Positions 25,353 through 32,950 of a stretch of DNA of 40,387 nucleotides are shown here, one piece after another. Every line of letters starts with the position of its first letter. The first letter of the stretch is position 1. This DNA is from Deltaproteobacteria bacterium (lineage in GTDB: Bacteria; Desulfobacterota; GWC2-55-46), in the NCBI GenBank assembly GCA_020846435.1, contig JADLDY010000064.1, forward strand, positions 1-40,387, in the 5' to 3' direction. The notes beneath the pieces were generated by a model. That model had not been told where the DNA came from. It worked only from the letters and a program-made list of their open reading frames with translations, and ran no database searches. The translations under genes and the position numbers were made by a program.

Positions 25353-26387
25353 TCAGTATATCTTTCCCTGAAACCCGCTCGACACTGTTACCCTGCCGTT
25401 TTCATCGACTATCACGCCCTCCACATCCTTGAGCTTCTCGATCAACGCCATACCCTTTTCAGGGCCGAGCACAAAGACCGCGGTCGAGAGGGCGTCGGCC
25501 TCTGTCGGGTCTTTGGCCATGAGGGTCACGCCCTGTACGCCTTTTGACGGAAAGCCCGTCCTGGGGTCGAGGATGTGGTGGTACCTAACATTGTCCTTGA
25601 TGAAAAACCTCTCATAGTCTCCCGAGGTCGCGACAGCGCCGTTGTAGACACGCGCCTCTCCAAGGAGCTTTTTTTCTCTCGGGTGCTGTATGCCGATTAT
25701 GAACGGCTTATCGCCGTTTCTCTGGAAGACGAGCATATCGCCTCCGGCGTGGATGATGGCCTTTGTGACCCCCTTTTTCTCCAGGACAGAGGCCGCCTTT
25801 GAGACGATATATCCCTTTGCAACTCCTCCCAGGTTTATCGCCATCCCTTTTCTCTTGAGCCCGGCCTGTGATTCATGCTCCCTGAGAAGGACTCCGGCAA
25901 GGTCCACATAGGGGAGCAGTTTTTTTATCTCATCGGCCGGGGGCACCTCGCCCTTTTCGCCTGAATGGCCCCAGACCTTTCCGAGGGCGCCGATCGCGGG
26001 GTTGAACGCGCCGTCTGAAATAGACCCGACAAGCAAAGCCTCTCTCAAGACCTCGATCGTCTCAGGCCTGATATCGACAAGGCCCTCTCCAGCGGCGGCG
26101 TTGATGCGGGCGACGTCGCTGTCATCCCTGTAAGAGCTGAAGATCCCTTCCAGCCTCGATATCTCGCTGAAGGCGGCCTCAGCCGCCTCGTCGAACCTCG
26201 CCGCCTCGCCGTCCATGAGGGTGAGCTCGACGACAGTGCCCATGAGCTGCCTCGTATAGACAACGCTCTCTGCTTCTCTTCTGGAATAGAAAAAGGAGAC
26301 GGCAAGCAGGACAAATACAGTTGCCGCGACAAAGGCGTATTTGACTGCCTTCAAGCGGGATTCCTTATTTTTCAGTATAGATTCCAA
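25353..26387 (-). CDS. apbE: FAD:protein FMN transferase ApbE
   Basis: ApbE attaches FMN covalently to Thr or Ser of exported flavoproteins (for example NqrB/NqrC and RnfG/RnfD). The 344-residue protein has a membrane anchor (about 17-34) instead of a lipobox. RQLMGTVVELTL, SDGAFNPAIGALGKVWG, INLGGVAKGYIVSK and HHILDPRTGFPSKG are visible. No flavoprotein substrate gene is in the window. The start overlaps the upstream 120-residue ORF by 23 bases. Confidence 0.93.
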   Translation of the reverse strand: MESILKNKESRLKAVKYAFVAATVFVLLAVSFFYSRREAESVVYTRQLMGTVVELTLMDGEAARFDEAAEAAFSEISRLEGIFSSYRDDSDVARINAAAGEGLVDIRPETIEVLREALLVGSISDGAFNPAIGALGKVWGHSGEKGEVPPADEIKKLLPYVDLAGVLLREHESQAGLKRKGMAINLGGVAKGYIVSKAASVLEKKGVTKAIIHAGGDMLVFQRNGDKPFIIGIQHPREKKLLGEARVYNGAVATSGDYERFFIKDNVRYHHILDPRTGFPSKGVQGVTLMAKDPTEADALSTAVFVLGPEKGMALIEKLKDVEGVIVDENGRVTVSSGFQGKIY

Positions 26388-26727
26388 GGATGGCGCCTGT
26401 TGTTGAATCTATGAAGACGGCGAGCGCGCCGTCCCCCTTTTTGCGGTCTTTGGGAAGGTAGTGGACGCCCCAGTAGGTGTGGTTTTCAAGGTTGCGCCTT
26501 ACGCGCTGCGCAGTCTCGGAACCCGAGGCCGGGAGTATGCCGTTATCAGGGACGCTGAACAGGGTAATGGTCCTGTCGTACTTATTGACGTCATAGTCTA
26601 CGGCTATGGCCGTGTTGTCCCCTATCTGGGAGGCCCCAAGCTCGCTTATCCCGTTCGCCGCCGCGTTTGAGGAGACGAAGATGAACAGGACAGCCAGAAG
26701 CGCCATGAAAAATCTGAGTACTCTCAT
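26365..26727 (-). CDS. Exported hypothetical protein upstream of apbE
   Basis: The 120-residue product has a signal peptide (hydrophobic to about 18, likely cleavage after NAAA). The mature part has no Cys and contains TYWGVHYLPKDRKKGDGALAV and FIDSTTGAILGIYTEK. ATG 26727 has AAAGGTGG before it; a GTG two codons upstream is less likely. The 23-base overlap with apbE points to coupled translation. I do not recognise the family. Confidence 0.65.
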   Translation of the reverse strand: MRVLRFFMALLAVLFIFVSSNAAANGISELGASQIGDNTAIAVDYDVNKYDRTITLFSVPDNGILPASGSETAQRVRRNLENHTYWGVHYLPKDRKKGDGALAVFIDSTTGAILGIYTEK

Positions 26728-26752
26728 ATCCACCTTTTAAGATGCTCAAAAC

Positions 26753-26780
26753 AAAAAGCCGGACCTTTACGGCCCGGCTT
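26753..26780 (-). terminator. Intrinsic terminator of the DksA/TraR-like gene
   Basis: On the minus strand GCCGGGCC-GTAAA-GGTCCGGC with one G-U pair, then TTTTT. It separates this gene from the exported-protein/apbE pair. Confidence 0.82.
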
Positions 26781-26805
26781 GAAATGCCTCATTGCGGAAG
26801 GGCTC

Positions 26806-27420
26806 TCAGAACTCCTCTTCCTCGGATTCGGTCCTTTCAAGGATGCCGAGCCCGGTATCCTCTTCGTAGCCTCTTCCCTTTATCTTGAGCTCTTTTTCCA
26901 TCTTGGACATGCACTCTACGCAGACCCTTGTCGAGGGCAGGGCGCGGAGCCTGTCCTCGGCAACCGGCTCGCCGCACTCCTCGCACGTGCCATAGGAGTT
27001 GTCCTTGAGGCGCTCGAGGGCGTCTTCTATCTCGGCGAGCTTTTCCCTGTCGCGGTCGCCCAGCGAGAGGGTCAGCTCCCTTTCCCTCTCGTTGCTGGCT
27101 ATGTCATATATGTCGCCTATCTCGTGCTTCAGGACATTGGACTCGCTCCTGACCTTCTGCGAGACCTCCTGGAGTATCTTGTTCTTCGCGTCCTGGAGCT
27201 TTTGCGTTATCTCGGTCTTGAAAGGGACCTTGCTCTTGGGCTTCTCAGCCTTCTTTACAGGGGCGGCTGCCTTGGCGGCCACTGGCTTTGCCATCTGCTT
27301 TGTTTCCTTTGCGGTTGAAACTGCGGCCTTCTTGACTGGGCGCTTGGGCGCCGAGGCGGCCTGTTCCTTTTTCTTTGGAGCGCTTATCGGTTTTTTTGTC
27401 TTGTTGGCTGTTTTTGGCAT
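26806..27420 (-). CDS. DksA/TraR-family protein with Lys/Ala/Pro-rich N-terminal tail
   Basis: The C-terminal half is a DksA/TraR module. A coiled coil carries DIYDIA, matching the DxxDxA tip motif that enters the RNA polymerase secondary channel. A four-Cys zinc finger follows (CEECGEP near 137 and VCVEC near 160) and the tail is acidic. The first 65 residues are low-complexity Lys/Ala/Pro (histone H1/AlgP-like). The ATG at 27420 has no ribosome-binding site. The ATG at 27294 (residue 43) has AAAGGA 10 bases before it and is a serious alternative giving 162 residues. Confidence 0.85.
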   Translation of the reverse strand: MPKTANKTKKPISAPKKKEQAASAPKRPVKKAAVSTAKETKQMAKPVAAKAAAPVKKAEKPKSKVPFKTEITQKLQDAKNKILQEVSQKVRSESNVLKHEIGDIYDIASNERERELTLSLGDRDREKLAEIEDALERLKDNSYGTCEECGEPVAEDRLRALPSTRVCVECMSKMEKELKIKGRGYEEDTGLGILERTESEEEEF

Positions 27421-27428
27421 AAGTGGGA

Positions 27429-27457
27429 AGTATACAGTTTTTTTTTTTCGAAGTCAA
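27429..27457 (-). promoter_or_regulatory. Promoter of the DksA/TraR-like gene, adjacent to the start codon
   Basis: On the minus strand TTGACT (27457-27452), 17 bases including a run of A, TATACT (27434-27429). Only 8 bases separate the -10 from ATG 27420, so the transcript would be leaderless for that start. A second TATAAT-like -10 lies at 27523-27518. Confidence 0.65.
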
Positions 27458-27558
27458 TCGAATTTGGATTTCCGGTCAGCCGGAGGCGTCCTCGCCCCAG
27501 CATCCCAGCGCCCTCTGATTATAACAAAAACAGCCCTTCGCATAAACATTAAAACAGG

Positions 27559-27588
27559 TTGACACCATTTTTGCCCGCAAGATAGAAT
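27559..27588 (+). promoter_or_regulatory. Promoter of mnmG
   Basis: TTGACA (27559-27564), 18 bases, TAGAAT (27583-27588). The leader would be about 28 nt and contains AAAAGGA. Confidence 0.65.
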
Positions 27589-27622
27589 ACCCTCTCAATT
27601 ACGCTTCAAAAGGACTCTCTGA

Positions 27623-29512
27623 TTGTATTCCGGCAGATACGACATAATCGTCATAGGCGCGGGGCACGCCGGGTGTGAAGCGGCGTTAGCCGCGAGCCGC
27701 ACAGGGCTCTCAACGCTCATCGTCACGCAAAACCTCGACACCATCGGCCAGATGTCCTGCAACCCGGCCATCGGCGGGATCGCCAAGGGCCACCTCGTAA
27801 AGGAGATAGACGCGCTCGGCGGCGAGATGGCCCGGGCAATAGACGAGACCGCCATACAGATGAGGACCCTGAACGACAGCAAGGGCCCGGCTGTCCGGGC
27901 AACGCGCGCCCAGGCTGACAGGGCCCTTTACAGGGCGAGGATGAAGAGGGTCCTCGAGCACACCCCGGGCCTCCACCTGAGGCAGGCAACTATCGACTCT
28001 CTCCTTACGGAGAACAGGGCAGACGGCCGCCTGAAGGCTGCCGGCGTCAGGCTTTCAACCGGCGAAAAGTTCTCATCCAAAGCGGTCATAGTCACGACAG
28101 GCACGTTTTTAAAGGGTCTCATCCACATTGGCCTCGTCAACTTTCCCGGGGGCAGGGCAGGCTGTCCGGCAAGCTCTGGCCTTTCTGACTCTCTAATGTC
28201 CCTGGGGTTCTCTCTCGGCAGGATGAAGACAGGCACCTGCCCGAGACTTGACGCGCGCTCTATCGACTACTCGAAGACCATCATGCAGGAGCTCCAGAGG
28301 CCGGATGAGTTCAAGCCTTTTTCCTTCACCTCCGCCCCTTTCACAAGGGAGCAGGTCCCCTGCCACATTACCTATACGAATGAGGAGACTCACCGGGTCA
28401 TAAGAGAGAACCTCGGGAGCTCTCCATTATACAGCGGCGTCATTGAAGGCATCGGCCCGAGGTACTGCCCGTCCATCGAGGACAAAGTGGTGAAGTTCCC
28501 GGAGAGGACCAGACACCAGGTATTTCTCGAGCCTGAGGGGCTCGACACCGTCGAAGTCTACCCTAACGGACTGTCGACCTCATTGCCGATAGAAGCGCAG
28601 AGGCTCTTTTTGAAAACTATCCCCGGCCTCGAAAATGCCGAGATATTGAGGCCCGGCTACGCCATTGAGTACGATTATGTCGAGCCGACCCAGCTGGCGC
28701 TGACCCTTGAGACAAAGGCTGTTTCAGGGCTTTATCTTGCCGGCCAGATAAACGGCACATCAGGCTACGAGGAGGCCGCGGCCCAGGGACTTGTCGCCGG
28801 TATAAACGCCTCGCTCTCTTTGCGCGGCCTGCCGCCCCTTATCCTCGAGAGGTCTGACTCATACATCGGCGTCATGATAGACGACCTGGTAACGCTTGGC
28901 ACAAAAGAGCCGTACAGGATGTTTACCTCGAGGGCCGAGTACAGGCTGATACTGAGGGAAGAGAACGCTGACATGAGGCTTCGGGAAAAAGGCCATGGCG
29001 CCGGGCTTGTCAGCGATGACATTTACGCCAACTTTCTCAATAAAGTCAATAGAATCAAGGAGTTAGATGAGCTCATAGACTCGGAGAAGATAAACCCGAC
29101 AAAGGAAGTCAACAGCAGGCTCATGGAAAAAGGCGGCGTGGAGTTAAGAAAGTCCGTAACGCTCAGGGAGCTTCTCAGAAGGCAGGATATGACGCTCAAG
29201 GACCTGTTCTCGATTGTTGGACGCCCTTTTAATATCGACCTTGAGGCTGCCGAGGCCGTAGAGATAGAGACAAAGTACGAGGGCTATATAAAAAGGCAGC
29301 TTGAGGAGATCCAGCGTTTCAAAAAAATCGAGGAAATCCGCATACCTGAGCTGAATTTCAGCGAGGTGCAGGGCCTGTCGACCGAAATAAGGGAAAAACT
29401 TGAAAAAGTAAGACCAGCGTCGATCGGCCAGGCCAGCAGAATATCCGGCGTGACCCCGGCCGCCATCTCGATGCTCATGGTCCACCTCAAGAAGACCGGA
29501 GCGTACAGGTAA
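27623..29512 (+). CDS. mnmG: tRNA uridine-5-carboxymethylaminomethyl modification enzyme MnmG
   Basis: MnmG is the FAD partner of MnmE. The dinucleotide fold is [19 protein letters not shown] (about 8-26), followed by [25 protein letters not shown]-like [14 protein letters not shown] and [15 protein letters not shown]. The C-terminal helical domain binds MnmE and tRNA. The start is TTG, with AAAAGGA about 10 bases before it. The 629-residue length is normal. rsmG follows after 69 bases, the usual gidA-gidB order near origins. Confidence 0.96.
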   Translation: MYSGRYDIIVIGAGHAGCEAALAASRTGLSTLIVTQNLDTIGQMSCNPAIGGIAKGHLVKEIDALGGEMARAIDETAIQMRTLNDSKGPAVRATRAQADRALYRARMKRVLEHTPGLHLRQATIDSLLTENRADGRLKAAGVRLSTGEKFSSKAVIVTTGTFLKGLIHIGLVNFPGGRAGCPASSGLSDSLMSLGFSLGRMKTGTCPRLDARSIDYSKTIMQELQRPDEFKPFSFTSAPFTREQVPCHITYTNEETHRVIRENLGSSPLYSGVIEGIGPRYCPSIEDKVVKFPERTRHQVFLEPEGLDTVEVYPNGLSTSLPIEAQRLFLKTIPGLENAEILRPGYAIEYDYVEPTQLALTLETKAVSGLYLAGQINGTSGYEEAAAQGLVAGINASLSLRGLPPLILERSDSYIGVMIDDLVTLGTKEPYRMFTSRAEYRLILREENADMRLREKGHGAGLVSDDIYANFLNKVNRIKELDELIDSEKINPTKEVNSRLMEKGGVELRKSVTLRELLRRQDMTLKDLFSIVGRPFNIDLEAAEAVEIETKYEGYIKRQLEEIQRFKKIEEIRIPELNFSEVQGLSTEIREKLEKVRPASIGQASRISGVTPAAISMLMVHLKKTGAYR

Positions 29513-29536
29513 GGCCGCGGAGTGATTTAATAAAAT

Positions 29537-29553
29537 TCCCCCTTTCTAAAGGG
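29537..29553. repeat. CCCCTTT/AAAGGGG palindrome before rsmG
   Basis: CCCCCTTT-CT-AAAGGGG lies in the mnmG-rsmG spacer and resembles the elements at 17400-17418 and 17498-17516. Confidence 0.5.
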
Positions 29554-29581
29554 GAAGATTGGACGAAAAACGCCAAAAACC

Positions 29582-30235
29582 ATGACAGACACGCAACTCA
29601 TTGAAATTCTTAGGAAAGGCTCCCTTGAGCTCGGCCTCAGCCTCACCGACAGCCAGACAGGGGCCTTCATCAAATATCTAAGGGAGCTCCAGGCCTGGAA
29701 CAAGAAAATCAACCTCACCTCCATAACCGACGGAAAAGAGATAATTATCAAGCACTTCCTCGACTCCCTCACACCTGTTCGCCTTCTTTCAGGCGTCCAG
29801 ACCCTCCTTGATATAGGCTCTGGCGCTGGGTTTCCCGGCCTGCCACTTAAAATAGCCATTCCAGCCCTGAAAGTGACCATGCTCGACACAGTCGAAAAAA
29901 AAGTCCACTTCATACGCCACATGATAAGGACGCTCGATCTTGAGGGGGCAAAAGCCCTCTCAGGCAGGGTAGAGTCGCCAGAGCTCATCGAGAGCCTCGC
30001 CTCTTCCTTTGATTGCGTCACCTCAAGGGCCTTTACCGAACTCAAGGCTTTTGTTACCCTCGCAAGGCCGTATGTCAGGCAGGGGGGCATGCTTCTGGCG
30101 ATGAAAGGCCCGGCTGTTGAGGGTGAATTAAAAGAAATGGGCCATGTAGAGGGCTTTTCAGAGCCTGAGGTCCACCACATGGATGTCCCTTTCTCGGACA
30201 GGACCACCAGCCTTGTCATAATGAGACGGCTCTGA
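29582..30235 (+). CDS. rsmG: 16S rRNA (guanine527-N7)-methyltransferase RsmG
   Basis: RsmG methylates N7 of G527 in the 16S rRNA 530 loop. SAM motif I is LLDIGSGAGFPGLPLKIA (about 78-95); before it, AWNKKINLTSITD is the family signature. The length of 217 is normal. The ATG has no clear ribosome-binding site, possibly because of coupling with mnmG. The first parS site begins one base after its stop codon. Confidence 0.95.
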   Translation: MTDTQLIEILRKGSLELGLSLTDSQTGAFIKYLRELQAWNKKINLTSITDGKEIIIKHFLDSLTPVRLLSGVQTLLDIGSGAGFPGLPLKIAIPALKVTMLDTVEKKVHFIRHMIRTLDLEGAKALSGRVESPELIESLASSFDCVTSRAFTELKAFVTLARPYVRQGGMLLAMKGPAVEGELKEMGHVEGFSEPEVHHMDVPFSDRTTSLVIMRRL

Positions 30236-30236
30236 G

Positions 30237-30252
30237 TGTTCCACGTGGAACA
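30237..30252. promoter_or_regulatory. parS centromere site 1
   Basis: The perfect palindrome TGTTCCACGTGGAACA matches the conserved ParB-binding parS sequence. It begins one base after the rsmG stop codon. Confidence 0.93.
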
Positions 30253-30284
30253 TCTTGCTTTTGTATTGTCCTTAACAAACACCC

Positions 30285-30403
30285 GTAACAGGGCGGAGCG
30301 CGCATAAGGGAGGAAGGGTGCCCGACGGGGCTGTGGGAACGAAGCGACCTAAGGGGCTCGGTTCACGGGTGGGAGAGGAGGAAAGCGCGCAGAGCCCTGC
30401 TAC
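30285..30403. repeat. Palindromic element between the two parS sites
   Basis: The ends GTAACAGGGC (30285-30294) and GCCCTGCTAC (30394-30403) are complementary with one mismatch, and GCGCGC arms lie inside them. GCGGC-GTAA-GCCGC (30408-30421) forms a separate hairpin directly after. No ORF is visible. The 452-base gap 30236-30687 is filled by parS sites, this element, the parA promoter and repeat R2. Confidence 0.6.
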
Positions 30404-30453
30404 AAAAGCGGCGTAAGCCGCGCTACAAGGTTTTTTGACCGAATTCCCTTAAA

Positions 30454-30469
30454 TGTTCCACGTGGAACA
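30454..30469. promoter_or_regulatory. parS centromere site 2
   Basis: TGTTCCACGTGGAACA, identical to site 1 and 201 bases from it, about 20 bases upstream of the parA promoter. Confidence 0.93.
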
Positions 30470-30488
30470 TTCAGGAGCATCATTTCCC

Positions 30489-30517
30489 TTGAATACCTCA
30501 CCCCGATGTTTTACACT
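30489..30517 (+). promoter_or_regulatory. Promoter of parA
   Basis: TTGAAT (30489-30494), 17 bases, TACACT (30512-30517). Transcription would begin near 30524, ten bases before repeat R2 copy B. Confidence 0.6.
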
Positions 30518-30533
30518 TTAAACACAAAAGCTG

Positions 30534-30665
30534 CCTCTAAAAAACAGCTATTTTTTCTGAAGTCAAGGAAGGGCGGAAATAAAAAGCGTAGCATATATGA
30601 CAATATGTGAGCATTTTTATTTACGCCCTGACGCAGAGGTCAGGAAAAAGAGCGATTTTTAGAGG
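30534..30665 (+). repeat. Palindromic repeat family R2, copy B (leader of parA)
   Basis: CCTCTAAAAA at the left and TTTTTAGAGG at the right are perfect 10-bp inverted ends, and most of the element pairs along its length (GGGCG-GAAATAAAAA with ATTTTTATTT-ACGCCC), closing on CATAT/ATATG. It ends 22 bases before the parA ATG and would form nearly all of the parA leader. Copy A lies at 12670-12798. Confidence 0.85.
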
Positions 30666-30687
30666 TAGCCTGAATAAACGGAGCCAC

Positions 30688-31449
30688 ATGGGCAAGATAA
30701 TAGCCATAGCAAACCAGAAGGGCGGGGTAGGCAAGACAACTACCTCTGTGAACCTTGCCGCTACATTAGCGGTAGCGGAAAAAAAGGTACTTTTGATCGA
30801 TTTCGACCCCCAGGGCAACGCCACGAGCGGCCTCGGGCTCGACAAGAGGGGCTCTACCGGCATTTACCACGCCATGATAGGCGAGCAGCCGATAAAATCC
30901 CTGTTGCAATCGACAGCCTTGAAGTATCTGAAGATTGTCCCGTCTTCCATAGATCTGACAGGGGCTGAAGTCGAGCTCATAGACGACCCTGCCCGCGAAT
31001 ACAGGCTCAAAAACTGCCTGAACGAGATAAAAGACCTCTTTGATTACATATTCATAGACTGTCCGCCATCTCTGAGCCTCCTGACGGTCAACGCCCTTGT
31101 CGCCGCGGACTCGGTCCTCATTCCTCTCCAGTGCGAGTACTACGCGCTCGAAGGCATAAGCGACATAATGAGGACCATAGAGCTCATAAAGGCCAAGCTC
31201 AACCCGGCCCTCCACATAGAGGGCATACTCCTTACAATGTACGACGCGAGGAACAACCTCACGCGCCAGGTCGAAGAAGACATAAGGGCCCATTTCGGGG
31301 CAAAGGCCTTTATGACCGTAATACCGAGGAACATAAAGCTCTCGGAGAGCCCTTCCTTTGGTAAGCCGGTCATCCTCTATGACATACAGTCAAAAGGCGC
31401 GGTCAGCTACATGGAGCTGGCTAAAGAGCTGGCAAAGGCCTCAAGCTAA
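30688..31449 (+). CDS. parA: Chromosome-partitioning ATPase ParA (Soj)
   Basis: ParA binds DNA non-specifically in its ATP form and moves ParB-parS complexes. The deviant Walker A motif is KGGVGKTTT (about 11-19), with FIDCPPSLSLLTVNA downstream. The 253-residue product lacks the N-terminal HTH of plasmid types. ATG 30688 has GGAG before it. The frame is open to GTG 30607, but that extension is encoded by repeat R2 and the same residues appear upstream of fbp, so it is not part of ParA. Confidence 0.96.
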   Translation: MGKIIAIANQKGGVGKTTTSVNLAATLAVAEKKVLLIDFDPQGNATSGLGLDKRGSTGIYHAMIGEQPIKSLLQSTALKYLKIVPSSIDLTGAEVELIDDPAREYRLKNCLNEIKDLFDYIFIDCPPSLSLLTVNALVAADSVLIPLQCEYYALEGISDIMRTIELIKAKLNPALHIEGILLTMYDARNNLTRQVEEDIRAHFGAKAFMTVIPRNIKLSESPSFGKPVILYDIQSKGAVSYMELAKELAKASS

Positions 31450-31492
31450 ATTATCCTTAAAAATCAAGCACTTAAGATAAAAAGGAAAGCAT

Positions 31493-32356
31493 ATGCTCAA
31501 CAAGAAGAAGGTCCTCGGCAGGGGTCTTGGCGCGCTCATAGGGGAGGCTTCCGTTGAAAGGGCCGTACCTTCAGCAAAATCCGAGAAATTCTTTTTATGC
31601 CCGGTCGCCGAAATAAACCCCAACCCGGCCCAGCCGAGAAAATTTTTTGAAGAGACGGCGCTCGTCGAGCTCTCTGACTCAATAAAGGAAAAAGGGGTCA
31701 TAGAACCGCTCGTCGTAAGGCGCGCTCCCGGCGGCTACGAGTTGATCGCGGGCGAGAGGAGATGGAGGGCCTCGAAAATGGCCGGCCTGACCGAGGTGCC
31801 GGTCGTCGTCGTCGAGGCCTCTGACGAAGAGAGCCTCGAGCTCGCCATAATCGAGAACATACAGAGACAGGACCTCAACGCAATGGAAGAGGCTGAATCT
31901 TACAGGTCCCTCATGGGCTTCGGCCTCACGCAGGACGAGGTGGCCAAAAAGGTCAGCAAGGACAGGGCGACCGTCGCCAATTACCTGAGGCTGCTGAAGC
32001 TCCCGCACGAAGTAAGGGAAGAGATCGTAAAGGGAAGCATTACAATGGGACACGCCAGAGCGCTCCTTTCCATAGAGGGACACGCCAGACAGACCGAACT
32101 TTGCAGGCAGATAATAACAAAGGGGCTCTCCGTCAGGGAGGCAGAGGCACTCGCGACAGGCGAGAAGAAAACAAAGCCCGCAAAGCCCGGGGCATCCGAC
32201 AGCGTAAAGAGCCCTATCGAGGACGAACTGCGCACCATCTTCGGCACGAAAGTGGCCCTGAAGGATAAAAAGAACAGGGGCACCATAGAGATAAGCTATT
32301 TTTCAGCCGATGAGAGAGAAAGGCTCCTCGAGCTCCTGAGGACGATTTCATCGTAA
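31493..32356 (+). CDS. parB: Chromosome-partitioning protein ParB (Spo0J)
   Basis: ParB binds parS, spreads as a CTP-dependent clamp and stimulates ParA. It begins KKKVLGRGLGALIGE, the family N-terminus that contacts ParA. ELIAGERRWRASKMAG carries the CTP-binding GERRxRA box, and LTQDEVAKKVSKDRATVANYLRLL is the HTH. A short C-terminal dimerisation domain ends the 287 residues. ATG follows AAAAAGGAAAGC. It lies 43 bases after parA. Confidence 0.96.
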   Translation: MLNKKKVLGRGLGALIGEASVERAVPSAKSEKFFLCPVAEINPNPAQPRKFFEETALVELSDSIKEKGVIEPLVVRRAPGGYELIAGERRWRASKMAGLTEVPVVVVEASDEESLELAIIENIQRQDLNAMEEAESYRSLMGFGLTQDEVAKKVSKDRATVANYLRLLKLPHEVREEIVKGSITMGHARALLSIEGHARQTELCRQIITKGLSVREAEALATGEKKTKPAKPGASDSVKSPIEDELRTIFGTKVALKDKKNRGTIEISYFSADERERLLELLRTISS

Positions 32357-32435
32357 AAAGTGACCTGGATTCTTGTTTGAAAGAGCCTTTTCCCCTTAAG
32401 ATGGACCTCTGCGGATATCTGTAAAGGAGGTCTGA

Positions 32436-32855
32436 ATGTTTGGCAAGGACAAGGAAGAGAAGAAAACCGGCGCGGCCGTAGCGGGCTTCATAGGCAAGGG
32501 CATGGCAATAGAGGGCCATCTCTCCTTTGAAGAGACGGTAAGAATAGACGGGAGCTTCAAGGGCGAGATATCGGCAACAGGCACGCTCGTCATCGGGGAC
32601 AGCGGCCATGTCGAAGGTGAGATAGCGGCCGGAAGCGCCATAATAACCGGCACTGTAAAGGGGAACCTCTCGGCGACGACAAAGGTCGAGCTGAGGCGTC
32701 CGGCGAAATTCACCGGCGACATAAAGACCCCCACCCTGATAATCGACGAAGGGGTCGTCTTTGACGGCAGCTGCGTCATGGTAAAAAAAGAGAACACCCC
32801 GTACGAAACAGTCCAGTACGGAGAGGCTAAGCGGGAAGACCCCATTGCTCAATGA
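32436..32855 (+). CDS. Bactofilin
   Basis: Bactofilins are cytoskeletal beta-helix proteins that polymerise without nucleotide. The 139-residue product has the DUF583 domain (about 18-115) with repeating hydrophobic-Gly turns: IEGHLSFEETVRIDGSFKGEI, GTLVIGDSGHVEGEI, GTVKGNLSATTKVEL. Short charged tails flank it. The start has a strong AAAGGAGG site. Its place right after parAB suggests a role in positioning the segregation machinery, as known for some bactofilins; this is inference here. Confidence 0.92.
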   Translation: MFGKDKEEKKTGAAVAGFIGKGMAIEGHLSFEETVRIDGSFKGEISATGTLVIGDSGHVEGEIAAGSAIITGTVKGNLSATTKVELRRPAKFTGDIKTPTLIIDEGVVFDGSCVMVKKENTPYETVQYGEAKREDPIAQ

Positions 32856-32875
32856 ATCGATGAAAAAAATAATGT

Positions 32876-32913
32876 AAAAAGAAAGGGCCTCGTGAGAGGC
32901 CTTTTCTTTTTTC
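32876..32913 (+). terminator. Intrinsic terminator of the parAB-bactofilin transcript
   Basis: AGGCCTC-type stem GGCCTC-GTGA-GAGGCC extended by A-rich and T-rich flanks, ending TTTTCTTTTTT. It separates the bactofilin gene from the ClC gene. Confidence 0.82.
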
Positions 32914-32950
32914 CGGCTGAGAAGTGCTATAATATCGGAATACGCCCCTT

